From the NCBI GenBank assembly GCA_002085355.1, contig NATN01000012.1:1-34033 (forward strand): a DNA stretch of 34,033 nucleotides. The letters are read 5' to 3'. The translations under genes and the position numbers were made by a program. Below the pieces are notes generated by a model. It worked only from the letters and a program-made list of their open reading frames with translations, had not been told where the DNA came from and did no database searches. Below are positions 7,033-15,368 of this stretch, piece after piece. The stretch comes from Candidatus Zhuqueibacterota bacterium 4484_87 (GTDB taxonomy: Bacteria > Zhuqueibacterota > Zhuqueibacteria > Thermofontimicrobiales > Thermofontimicrobiaceae). Numbering within the stretch: the stretch's first letter is position 1; the number at the start of each line of letters is the position of its first letter.

Positions 7033-8670
7033 ATGACAACTATGAGAAAGATGATAATGACAACAGGCGTGGCGATGTGTATTTTTCTCACTGCCGCACT
7101 TTTTGCTCAAAATGAACTACCGCGAGAATACACGCCGCCCGAAGAGTTAATTTCACTCAACAGTGAAATTGACATTGCAACAGCTCTGGATTTATTGAGC
7201 GAATATGCAATCCAATTCGCCAGGAAACCCATTTACGATCCGGAAAAGCATACCGGCCCCATCGGCGTGGACATTCGCAGCATTGCGTGGAAAAAAGCGC
7301 TCGGATTAATTCTCAGCAGGCGCGGACTCTGGTACGTTGAAAAACCGCGTTACATTGAAATCGTCAATGCCGACGAGTATGAATCCAGACTCACGGGTGG
7401 AGACAATTTAAAGCTCGGTGCTGGAGAAGACCTCAAGCCAAATAGCCGGGAAGTAAAGATTGAGACTGTGTTTTTTGAAGGCGACAGAAAAGCATTGAAA
7501 GAAATCGGATTGGATTGGAGTACATTTTATCAAGGAAAAGTTTTCATCGATGCAAATCAGTTGGGTTCGCTGGACATCACTGACAACATGTTTAGCGTTG
7601 GTGCGCGAATCCCGAAAAATGTTGTTGGAGTAGATTTAGAGCTATTGTTAAAAGCATTTGATTCAAAAAAAATCGGCAAAGTGCTGGCGCAGCCGCAGGT
7701 CGTCGTCACTGAAGGAAAAGAAGGCGTCATTCAAGTCGGTCAAGATTTTTCGATAAAAGAACGGGATTTTGCCGGAAATGTCATCGATCGATTTTACAGC
7801 ACTGGTACGATTCTCAGAGTGATGCCCTATGTCATTCAAAAATCAGGCCCGGATGGTAAACCCCTTGAGCCAGTCATTTTTCTGAAAATTCACGTTGAGC
7901 GCAGCACTGCCCACCCGGATGTCGTAAGCACAATTATCAACAAATCCCAGGCAAATTCATATTTACAACTTTACGATGGCGAAGAAACCCTGATTGCTGG
8001 CCTGTACTCCACCGAAAAAAATAGTGTGCGCAAAGGAGTGCCGATTTTGAAGGATATGCCCTGGTGGTTCTTTGGTTTTCCCTACATTTTTGGTTACAAC
8101 CGCACAGAAGAAAACGAGAAAGAATTGGTTATTATCATCAAAGCAAGCCTGTTGAAAGATGTACTAACGAGGCAAAAAGTAACTAAAACGAATGCACTCA
8201 ATTTAAGTCATACAGTAGCACAAAATTACCAAAGCGACTCATTTATCAGAAATGACTTTTCTCAAGTTAATGTCTATCAAAACACTCCGGTGCAGGATTT
8301 TAAGGTTACCACAAATCCGGAGGCAGCGATGATCTCGCAACCCTCATCAATGCCGATACAATCAACAGCGCCGATAGTACAAAATTATAGTCCGCTTCCA
8401 AAATATTGTTTGGGAAAGGTAGTCAAAATAAAGGACCAATTTGCCCTAATCAATTGGCAAAGCAAACCGGAAGTTTTAAATATCGACGGAAGAACAGCAT
8501 CTGTTGTGAGAAAATCAAACAGCAATCGAAAAGTAACAATTATTGGAATAGCCAAAATTCTCGGTACAAGGCAGAATCGATCTGTCGCTAAAATTGCTAA
8601 AAAGAGGCTCAATTCACAAATTCGTGCCGGGGATTTCATTGTTGTCAAACTTAATGCAACTGAGGATTAA
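7033..8670 (+). CDS. Secretin (PilQ/MshL/GspD family) with C-terminal extension
   Basis: This 545-residue protein is the outer-membrane pore of the pilus machine. It begins with a signal peptide (hydrophobic run GVAMCIFLTAALFAQ; start at 7033 or the in-frame ATG at 7042). Residues about 45-115 form one N-domain of the STN/secretin type (IDIATALDLLSEYAIQF ... LILSRRGLWYVE). The secretin beta-barrel region spans about 200-375, with VLAQPQVVVTEGKEGVIQVG, LYDGEETLIAGL, VPILKDMPWW and KELVIIIKASLL. After a low-complexity linker (about 385-450) there is a further 90-residue beta-rich domain (GKVVKIKDQFALINW ... IRAGDFIVVKL). It is shorter at the N-terminus than typical PilQ. No AMIN domain or pilotin site was recognised. 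Confidence 0.88.
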   Translation: MTTMRKMIMTTGVAMCIFLTAALFAQNELPREYTPPEELISLNSEIDIATALDLLSEYAIQFARKPIYDPEKHTGPIGVDIRSIAWKKALGLILSRRGLWYVEKPRYIEIVNADEYESRLTGGDNLKLGAGEDLKPNSREVKIETVFFEGDRKALKEIGLDWSTFYQGKVFIDANQLGSLDITDNMFSVGARIPKNVVGVDLELLLKAFDSKKIGKVLAQPQVVVTEGKEGVIQVGQDFSIKERDFAGNVIDRFYSTGTILRVMPYVIQKSGPDGKPLEPVIFLKIHVERSTAHPDVVSTIINKSQANSYLQLYDGEETLIAGLYSTEKNSVRKGVPILKDMPWWFFGFPYIFGYNRTEENEKELVIIIKASLLKDVLTRQKVTKTNALNLSHTVAQNYQSDSFIRNDFSQVNVYQNTPVQDFKVTTNPEAAMISQPSSMPIQSTAPIVQNYSPLPKYCLGKVVKIKDQFALINWQSKPEVLNIDGRTASVVRKSNSNRKVTIIGIAKILGTRQNRSVAKIAKKRLNSQIRAGDFIVVKLNATED

Positions 8671-8673
8671 AAA

Positions 8674-11600
8674 ATGTGTCGATACATTATAAAGTTCGGG
8701 GCTATCGTAGTTATTAGCATTGTTCTTTTTCTGTCATGCGGAGACAATGATAATGTAGTGGGCTCAAAGACAGATTCCATTGAGACTTTGACGACATCGG
8801 AACCGGCGATTTTGGCTGATGGACTTTCGTCAGCAATCATCGTGGCGACTGTGCTTGATTCCAGCGGGAAGCATGCCGGAGGTCTGCCTGTTCATTTTGA
8901 AACGACTTTCGGTACAATCAATGAAACCGTGTACACAGATCAGGATGGCAATGCTTATGCATTGCTGCAGAGCGTTGCCAGCGCAACAGATATCAAAGCG
9001 ACAGTTACGGCAACTGTTCTGGATACGCTGTTCACCATTCCCAAAACTCGTGCGCATTTCGGAGTTAATCTGTCTGTGAAAGGTATGAAGTCGTTGCCCG
9101 GCAGAAAATTCGATTTAAAAAAATCTTCGGCAGCAGGAGAAAATTCAGCATCCATCGATGTTACTTTTCTGGGCATTACTTTCAGCGGCGAATTACAGGA
9201 AATCGCAATTCCGGCAGACGGCATCTCAAAAAGCCGCTTGAAAGTCAACATCAAAGAAACTACAAGCAAGAAGGCAATTACAGAAGCGCAAATTTCTCTT
9301 GCTGCGTGCTATGGCACGATTGTCAATAAAATCGTAACTGACAATCAGGGATTAGCACAAACCGACATTACGGCAGCGACAACCGAAGTGACGGACTCTA
9401 TTTTCATGGAATACGGGAATGTCTTCCGCGATACGTTGTTCATCAGCTACGAGAAGCCCAATATTTCTATTTCACCGAAAACAGTTTACTTGATTGCTGA
9501 CGGATCGAGCAAAACGACCTTTACTGTCTCGCTGAAATCGAAAGAGAATACCCCCATCGTGAACGCAGAAGTCCGTTTTTCAGCGACAAACGGCACCATC
9601 GCGCCCAGTTCAGTTTTCACGAACAGCGAGGGAATCGCTCAGGCAACACTCACAAGCGTGGCAAAAGTGGACACAAATGTGCTCGTCATCGCGCGTTTGA
9701 ATAGTTTTGCAGATACATCTCATGCCAATTTTATCAAGCCGATTCTAAGCCTTACTCCGGAAACTGGAGAATTACCGGCGGATGGCAACAGTGAAATGGA
9801 TTTTACTGCCTCCCTCCTGCTGCCGGATCACACTCCTGTCGTCGGCGCAGTAATTAATTTTTCAACATCAGCAGGCTCGATTACTCCGGCTTCCGGTGAG
9901 ACAGATGCCACCGGCTCTGTGAGCGCAACGTTGAAGAGCAGTTTTGATGAAAAAGAAAATGTCATCGTCAAAGCGGCATTTCAAGAGCTGGAAGAGACAG
10001 CAACCGTCAAGTTCTCTCTCCCAGTTCTGACAATTTCTCCGACTGAAGCCAAATTGCTGGCGAATGGCAGCAGCAAACAAACTTTTACAGCAGCGTTGAT
10101 TTCCCGCAATAATGTTCCTATTGAAAATGCAGAAATTGTGTTTTCAACAACGAACGGGACAATATCCAATTCAACAGCAATAACAAACGCCGAGGGAAAA
10201 GCGACGACAGATTTGCGGAGCAGTACCATTGCTGATTCAAATGTGAAAGTAATTGCTCAGTTTCATCATGCCGCAGACACTGCAGCCGTCGTTTTCATCC
10301 CGTCTTCCACCGAAAGCGGATTGATGCTGGACGGTGAAAAAGAACTGTTCCGTGATGGAATTTCATCCACTTCGATTACAGCCACCGTGTTGGACGACAA
10401 TGGAAATCCTGTCTCTGACGCGACAGTCTTTTTTACTGCGCAATATGGCACAATTCCGCAAACTGCAATCACGGGCACAGATGGCAAAGCGACAGTGACT
10501 TACACTGCTGATGTGGGAGAGAATAGTATTTCTGACGAAATCACAGCAACCGTCGGTACAGCGTCAGTAAGCCATGCAATAAATTTAATAGGGCTGACAA
10601 TGACCCTCACTGCTTCGCCTGACTCAATTCCCGCAGATGGGACGTCAAAGTCGGTAATTTCTGTACATTTAAAACAGACTGAATCTCAACTGGCAGTCCC
10701 TGGAATAAGTATTACTTTTACCAGCAATTTGGGATTCATAGGTACAACGGCTACGACGGACAATGAAGGGGTGGCAATTATTGAATTACGCGCTGCTTCA
10801 ACGCCCGGAAAAGCTACCGTGACAGCGACTTACGGACAATTTGTCAAAACAGTGGACGTTCAATTTTATTTGAACTCGCCGCAAAGTATGGTTTTGACTG
10901 CTGATCCGAATTACATCTGGGTAAAGGAGACTGGCAATCTCGAGCAAACAGTGATTACTGCCACAGTGTTGGGGGTTCAGGGACACCCCATTGGACATTC
11001 AGTTCCGATTAAATTTTATGTTCAGAATTCTCCTGATGAGAGCTTACCCGCAGACCAGCAATGCGGTTTTGTTGATGAAGCTGGTACTGTCGTGAGAGAA
11101 ACGGCTTCCATCTATACATCTGACGGATCAGCGAGCATCGGCTTCCGTTCCGGGACAAAATCCGGGACGGTAGAAATTCGTGCCGAATTAGTGGATCAAC
11201 CGCAAACATTATCTCGTCAGGCTGTGATTGTTATCCGTTCCGGTCCGCCCTACATCTGGATCGATCCGGCTGACCCCAATCATGTCTTACCGAACATGAC
11301 GCTTTATCTGGATTATTTCAACCAGGACGGCAAACACGCGCTGCGTGAATACAATGTCACAGCGCTTTTAGGTGATAAATACAACAATCCTGTTGAACAA
11401 AACACGACGGTTTATTTCACTACCACGGGTGGCGTCATCACAACCGATACAAAGACGGACGCACAGGGTTTCGCGCATGTATCTCTTTTCTCAGGAAACC
11501 CATTTCCGACAACATGTCCGTCCGATACGCGACTGGATCCGCATCAGATCCCTAATCCGAATGCAGACGGCTTATTCTTGCCCATTACGTTGACTGATTT

Positions 11601-12084
11601 TGAAGGAGGCGAGGTGGTCAATAGCTGCGGGGATACCGGCGAAAATGATGGCATCGCTGTCATTTATGCCTATACATGGGGCAGAGATCAAAACGGAAAT
11701 GATGCAACAGTATTTTCTACAGCAAAGGCGATATTTGGCGGCGCTATTGCCCACTTTGAGGTATTCGTCGATCCACCGGTGGATTCTCTGAATCCGGGCG
11801 AAGTTGCCAATATTCACATTCGCGTCTGGGACGAGCACGGCAATCCACCATCAGCAGGATCTTCATTAACAGCATCCACCTCTGCGGGGAAATTATCAGT
11901 TGAAAAATTTATGCCGGATAAAGATCGCTATGGATATGGCAGCACTTATTTTACAACATCTCTGCTCAATAATTTGGACCCTGTGGAAGACGAGGCGCAA
12001 ATGGCAGAGGTTACTATTGAACTGGATGCGCCCAATCCAAACGGGAAAGTAAGCGGAACTGTTTACGTATATCTAAAATTATAG
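8674..12084 (+). CDS. Large lipoprotein with about ten invasin-like (Big_1) Ig domains
   Basis: The 1136-residue protein starts with a lipoprotein signal (IVVISIVLFLSC, lipobox Cys at residue 22), followed by GDNDN, an acidic stretch like the surface-export signals of Bacteroidota lipoproteins. The rest is a string of roughly 90-110 residue units with the Big_1 pattern: a start such as LSLTPETGELPADG or ISPKTVYLIADG, a middle A-x-V-x-F-x-x-x-x-G-x-I, and T-[DN]-x-x-G-x-A-x-x-x-L. I count about ten units, the last three more diverged. Such stalks are typical of adhesins and intimin/invasin-like surface proteins. The start lies three bases after the secretin stop, so it is translationally coupled to the pilus operon. 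It may be a pilus-associated adhesin or secretin-linked stalk; that role is inferred. No enzymatic domain was seen. Confidence 0.85.
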   Translation: MCRYIIKFGAIVVISIVLFLSCGDNDNVVGSKTDSIETLTTSEPAILADGLSSAIIVATVLDSSGKHAGGLPVHFETTFGTINETVYTDQDGNAYALLQSVASATDIKATVTATVLDTLFTIPKTRAHFGVNLSVKGMKSLPGRKFDLKKSSAAGENSASIDVTFLGITFSGELQEIAIPADGISKSRLKVNIKETTSKKAITEAQISLAACYGTIVNKIVTDNQGLAQTDITAATTEVTDSIFMEYGNVFRDTLFISYEKPNISISPKTVYLIADGSSKTTFTVSLKSKENTPIVNAEVRFSATNGTIAPSSVFTNSEGIAQATLTSVAKVDTNVLVIARLNSFADTSHANFIKPILSLTPETGELPADGNSEMDFTASLLLPDHTPVVGAVINFSTSAGSITPASGETDATGSVSATLKSSFDEKENVIVKAAFQELEETATVKFSLPVLTISPTEAKLLANGSSKQTFTAALISRNNVPIENAEIVFSTTNGTISNSTAITNAEGKATTDLRSSTIADSNVKVIAQFHHAADTAAVVFIPSSTESGLMLDGEKELFRDGISSTSITATVLDDNGNPVSDATVFFTAQYGTIPQTAITGTDGKATVTYTADVGENSISDEITATVGTASVSHAINLIGLTMTLTASPDSIPADGTSKSVISVHLKQTESQLAVPGISITFTSNLGFIGTTATTDNEGVAIIELRAASTPGKATVTATYGQFVKTVDVQFYLNSPQSMVLTADPNYIWVKETGNLEQTVITATVLGVQGHPIGHSVPIKFYVQNSPDESLPADQQCGFVDEAGTVVRETASIYTSDGSASIGFRSGTKSGTVEIRAELVDQPQTLSRQAVIVIRSGPPYIWIDPADPNHVLPNMTLYLDYFNQDGKHALREYNVTALLGDKYNNPVEQNTTVYFTTTGGVITTDTKTDAQGFAHVSLFSGNPFPTTCPSDTRLDPHQIPNPNADGLFLPITLTDFEGGEVVNSCGDTGENDGIAVIYAYTWGRDQNGNDATVFSTAKAIFGGAIAHFEVFVDPPVDSLNPGEVANIHIRVWDEHGNPPSAGSSLTASTSAGKLSVEKFMPDKDRYGYGSTYFTTSLLNNLDPVEDEAQMAEVTIELDAPNPNGKVSGTVYVYLKL

Positions 12085-12089
12085 GAAAA

Positions 12090-12173
12090 AAATGCGGTAC
12101 ACTTTCATTCTTCAATCATGTGTAAAACGGGAACAACATGATTCTTCCATCCATGCCGAGGTGTACCGCATTT
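12090..12173 (+). repeat. Long nested inverted repeat between lipoprotein and pilin genes
   Basis: A perfect 13-base inverted repeat, AAATGCGGTACAC (12090-12102) and GTGTACCGCATTT (12161-12173), encloses 58 bases. It can extend inward by a few pairs using G-U wobbles. Inside it a second perfect 8-base pair, AATCATGT (12114-12121) and ACATGATT (12136-12143), forms a second stem with a 14-base loop. No long T tract follows, so a simple intrinsic terminator is not the best reading. It could be an mRNA processing or stability element separating the machine genes from the pilin genes, or a small palindromic repeat element. The 9-mer ACTTTCATT occurs both at 12101-12109 and 12177-12185. Confidence 0.75.
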
Positions 12174-12198
12174 AATACTTTCATTTGATGGATCAACT

Positions 12199-12687
12199 AT
12201 GATGCAGAATGTTTTACTGATTGGCGCATTTGTGATTTTGGGGATATTGATTTTATCAATTAACAGCACAATTTTCGTCACCAACAAAGCGATTAGAGAG
12301 AACGAAGTTCATATTACAGGAATCGGTTTGGGGCAAGCGCTAATAGAAGAAATCACTTCGCGGTCTTTTGATGAAAATACGACCGGGTCAAAAAGGGTGC
12401 TCTCCCCTTATCAATTGACGAGCGTGGATAATCTGGGCAAAGAAACGGGAGAGCCACCATTTGATGATGTGGATGATTACAATAATTACAGTAAAAAAGT
12501 CGATACGCCGCGAATCGAGGGATACATGATTAATGTAAAAGTTGGCTATGCGAATCCGTTGATCCAGAGGAATTTTATTAATACGAAAACATATCTCAAA
12601 AGAATTGAAGTAACGGTAAAAAACCCGAAATACATGCATAACCCAGATTCGCTGACATTAGCGACTGTAGTTTCTTATTTCAAATGA
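12199..12687 (+). CDS. PilV/MshD-like minor pilin-like protein, triplet 1
   Basis: 162 residues: an N-terminal hydrophobic helix (about 4-24) continuing into an amphipathic helix with LGQALIEEITSRSFDE, the pattern of PilV/MshD minor pilins (ALAQ-x-IEE). The globular part carries the FDDVDDYNNY motif typical of such proteins and a late KTYLKRIEVTV strand. There is no basic leader, no Gly before the helix and no Glu at mature position 5, so a classical prepilin peptidase site is absent. It is paralogous to the gene at 14239 and followed after 12 bases by the PilW-like gene, giving the order seen in MSHA loci (mshD-mshO-mshP). Start could be the ATG at 12199 or the adjacent one at 12202. Confidence 0.75.
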   Translation: MMQNVLLIGAFVILGILILSINSTIFVTNKAIRENEVHITGIGLGQALIEEITSRSFDENTTGSKRVLSPYQLTSVDNLGKETGEPPFDDVDDYNNYSKKVDTPRIEGYMINVKVGYANPLIQRNFINTKTYLKRIEVTVKNPKYMHNPDSLTLATVVSYFK

Positions 12688-12699
12688 AACAGGAAAACG

Positions 12700-13281
12700 A
12701 TGCAAACGACTTTCAACATAATAATTTCAATTATCATTTTTTCACTTTTAATGATGATAGTCGTAAGCGTCGATGGCAACGTGAAATCAATTTCCAGGCA
12801 GCTATCAGGAGACAAAATCGCCCAGGAAATGGTCGTTGTAATTGTTGAGTTAATCGACCATGATTTTGCAAAAATTGGTTACATGAAAACCGCCCCTAAA
12901 TTTAAATTAGGTGCGTTGGATTCAAATAGAATCACTTTTTATTGCGATTACGACAATAATGGGCTCATGGATTCTGTTTCATATTACTTTGACTGGGAAG
13001 CAAGTGCCGTGAAATCCAACCCACATATTCACCAACTGTATCGCAAGATGAATAATCAAAACCCTGAAAAGGTTGCTTTGGGAATTGTTCATTTCAATCT
13101 CGCTTATTTCGATGAAAATATGAACTCTATCAGCTACGGCAAATTGGCAGATGTGAATTATGTGAATCAAATTAGGGCGATTCGAGTCCGTTTGCGTGTA
13201 GAAACTCAATTTCAAATTGAAAATCATTTCGGAAGCGCTTATTGGGAAAAAGTCTATTTTCCTAAAAATTTAAATTTATAG
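12700..13281 (+). CDS. PilW/MshO-like minor pilin-like protein, triplet 1
   Basis: 193 residues with an N-terminal hydrophobic helix (about 6-26), a helix containing VELIDHDFAKIGY, the DSNRITFYCDYDNNG strand region and a closing IRAIRVRLRVETQ strand. The D-F-x-K-I-G and D-S-N-R-I motifs are shared with the paralogue at 14763 and are typical of PilW-like minor pilins. There is no leader peptide or Glu5. An AGGA ribosome site precedes the ATG. It ends at TAG (13279-13281); the downstream PilX-like reading is in the same frame, with no other stop until 14139. This suggests that a deletion removed the start of the next gene. Confidence 0.75.
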   Translation: MQTTFNIIISIIIFSLLMMIVVSVDGNVKSISRQLSGDKIAQEMVVVIVELIDHDFAKIGYMKTAPKFKLGALDSNRITFYCDYDNNGLMDSVSYYFDWEASAVKSNPHIHQLYRKMNNQNPEKVALGIVHFNLAYFDENMNSISYGKLADVNYVNQIRAIRVRLRVETQFQIENHFGSAYWEKVYFPKNLNL

Positions 13282-13323
13282 AACTATAAATTGCGCGGTA
13301 CTTTTGTCGAGGAAGATCAATAT

Positions 13324-14139
13324 ATGGATTGTGGAATCGATACGGTTGCCATTTCATCGGATTCTGCTAATCCAACAATCGGAGATACAATATCAGTGAC
13401 GGTAAAAGCCTGGTACAATGACAAAAGGAAAGAAGCTTCAGCAAAAGTCGTATTGTCACGATTGACAATACCGCCGCTGAAAGCAGCCGTTGCCTTCCCG
13501 GGTCAAAATCCGGTACTTGATCTCAACGGCGCGCCGCTTATTGATGGCAATAACCACGACTATAACGGAAATTTGTCATCTGTTTCCAACGATCTGCCAG
13601 GCGTCGCAGTTCACTCAACAACAGACAGCGTCAACATTGTGCAAAAACTTTACAATGACAAACAAGAAGATCACGTCATTGGATTTGGCGGAATACCAAG
13701 TGTGCAAGTCAGCACAGTAGATGATCCGTCCATTTTTATTGATCCCATTACTGCCAGCGCTGACTTTCATTTGGCAGCGGGAACCTATAGTTCAGTGATC
13801 TTTGGTTCCAAAGATGCGCCGGTTATCGTTTACGGCCAAGGTGATTTGAAATTTTCCGGTGGCGTTGTCGGTCACGGAATTTTAGTAATTGACGGTACCT
13901 TGACGCTGTCAGGTAATTTTTTCTGGTATGGCATTGTTTACGTCGTCGGACCTTCTCCGGAGATTTTTAACTCGGTTGGCACAAATAGGATTATCGGCGG
14001 TGTGGTACTCGGCGGCAAAGATAAGACCGCTCGTTTACGAGGTACAGCAGATATTAAGTACAGCTACGAAGCAGTCGAAAATGTGCGAAACAAGACAAAA
14101 AGTCTCCTGACAATGAGTTTGATTTCATGGTTCGAATAA
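13324..14139 (+). CDS. PilX-like pilus protein, N-terminally truncated
   Basis: From the ATG at 13324 (ribosome site GAGGA at 13309-13313) this encodes 271 residues; a TTG at 13291 would add eleven. The reading frame is open back to the TAG that ends the PilW-like gene. The body is beta-rich: ISVTVKAWYNDKRKEA then VVLSRL, followed by HGILVIDGTLTLSGN and FFWYGIVYVVG, a pattern seen in the C-terminal part of PilX-type pilus assembly proteins, and ending ISWFE like its paralogue (ISWWE at 16634). Unlike that paralogue it has no hydrophobic N-terminal helix and no signal peptide. Roughly 60-80 N-terminal residues are missing, so it is probably a decayed gene or one whose product depends on readthrough. 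It might instead be cytoplasmic and functionless. Confidence 0.65.
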   Translation: MDCGIDTVAISSDSANPTIGDTISVTVKAWYNDKRKEASAKVVLSRLTIPPLKAAVAFPGQNPVLDLNGAPLIDGNNHDYNGNLSSVSNDLPGVAVHSTTDSVNIVQKLYNDKQEDHVIGFGGIPSVQVSTVDDPSIFIDPITASADFHLAAGTYSSVIFGSKDAPVIVYGQGDLKFSGGVVGHGILVIDGTLTLSGNFFWYGIVYVVGPSPEIFNSVGTNRIIGGVVLGGKDKTARLRGTADIKYSYEAVENVRNKTKSLLTMSLISWFE

Positions 14140-14238
14140 TTTCTATCGATTAATTGTCACAGGAAGTATTTAATCGGTCAATGATCTTGCGCGACAATGA
14201 TCGGTTCGTAATTAGTTATTTAAAATTGGGTTGAGAAA

Positions 14239-14742
14239 ATGGGAAAAGGTGATCTCATATTAGTTATCGGCGGACTGTTGCTCCTGTCGATGTTCACGCT
14301 CTCGATTAATAGCTCCATTACAGAGAATAGAAAGACGCTTTACTCGAGCGAAAGTGTGCTGAATGCGTTGGCTCTTGCTGAAAAATACATTGAGGAAGCC
14401 GAAGCGCTTCGATTCGACGAAAAAAAATCAGCCACTATTCCCAGTTCATTCACGAATCCCAGCCGTCTCGGTCCGGATGATAATGAATATTATCCTAATT
14501 TCGATGACATCGACGATTTTAACTATTTCACTTATACCGATACTTCTTCAGGCAATGTACCGTACACGATTCAGATCAGGGTTTTTTATACGACACTTTC
14601 AAATCCTGATCAGATTTCTACCAGCAGAACTTACTTTAAAAGAATGGTCGTAAATATCTCATCACCATTTATGAAAAAGATCAACGATAAAACGATCACG
14701 TTGAAAAAACTCTTTGCTTATCATTATTTTTATAGTGAATAA
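14239..14742 (+). CDS. PilV/MshD-like minor pilin-like protein, triplet 2
   Basis: 167 residues, paralogue of the gene at 12199: hydrophobic helix (about 6-24) ending in the shared LSINS, then NALALAEKYIEEAEALRFDE, the FDDIDDFNYF motif and SRTYFKRMVVNIS near the end. The first residues MGKGDLILV contain Gly-Asp but no Glu at +5, so processing by a classical prepilin peptidase is doubtful. A spacer of 99 bases separates it from the truncated PilX-like gene. The ribosome site is probably GGTTGAG. It opens the second PilV-PilW-PilX-like set. A role as minor pilin or pseudopilin initiating fibre assembly is inferred. Confidence 0.75.
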   Translation: MGKGDLILVIGGLLLLSMFTLSINSSITENRKTLYSSESVLNALALAEKYIEEAEALRFDEKKSATIPSSFTNPSRLGPDDNEYYPNFDDIDDFNYFTYTDTSSGNVPYTIQIRVFYTTLSNPDQISTSRTYFKRMVVNISSPFMKKINDKTITLKKLFAYHYFYSE

Positions 14743-14762
14743 CAAAAAAATACGGTCAGAAA

Positions 14763-15347
14763 ATGAATGCAATAAGGGAATCAATACTGGCGCTGTTTCT
14801 TGCGGGCTGGATCATCATGATCGCTCTTCGTGTTAATACTAATACGACGCTTCACCTATATCACACGCAACAGAATGTGCTCAATCAAGAGAGTATGCAC
14901 CTACTGACTGATATTATCGAATATGATTTCCGTAAAATCGGTCATGGGTTATTAAATCCTCTCGGCGCCATTCAAGTCGCTGACAGCAATCGCATTGTAT
15001 TTTCCTATGATAAAGATCCGTCATTAGCGTATGATTCAATTAAAGTTGTTTATAAAATGGCCCCCATTGTACGTCGCAGTCACGTGTTCAACAAAATGCT
15101 CATCCGCAAAGAAAACTCAACAAAAATCACCCGTTTTCCGTTTGGCATTTCAAGATTTCATTTGAAATATTATAATAAACTGGGACAATTGTTGCCCACT
15201 CCGGTAGTATCTGATTCACTGGCAAGCATCCGAGAAATCGAAGTTTCCATCACGTTGGAAAGCAATAACCTTTCAGAAAAAGGATACGACCGGGCAAGAT
15301 ATGTGAGCCGCTTTGTACCCAAGAATCTTTTGAGTCATTACGAATAA
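14763..15347 (+). CDS. PilW/MshO-like minor pilin-like protein, triplet 2
   Basis: 194 residues, paralogue of the gene at 12700. It has an N-terminal hydrophobic helix (about 7-24), then LTDIIEYDFRKIGHG, DSNRIVFSYD, FGISRFHLKYYN and IREIEVSITLES, the last matching the PilW-type closing strand. It ends FVPKNLLSHYE, comparable to FPKNLNL in the first copy. No leader peptide or Glu5 is seen. The gap to the previous gene is 20 bases and to the next 21, so the triplet is cotranscribed. Overall similarity to the first copy is low outside the motifs, pointing to an old duplication or separate specialisation. Confidence 0.75.
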   Translation: MNAIRESILALFLAGWIIMIALRVNTNTTLHLYHTQQNVLNQESMHLLTDIIEYDFRKIGHGLLNPLGAIQVADSNRIVFSYDKDPSLAYDSIKVVYKMAPIVRRSHVFNKMLIRKENSTKITRFPFGISRFHLKYYNKLGQLLPTPVVSDSLASIREIEVSITLESNNLSEKGYDRARYVSRFVPKNLLSHYE

Positions 15348-15368
15348 AAAAAATATATAGGCGAAATT

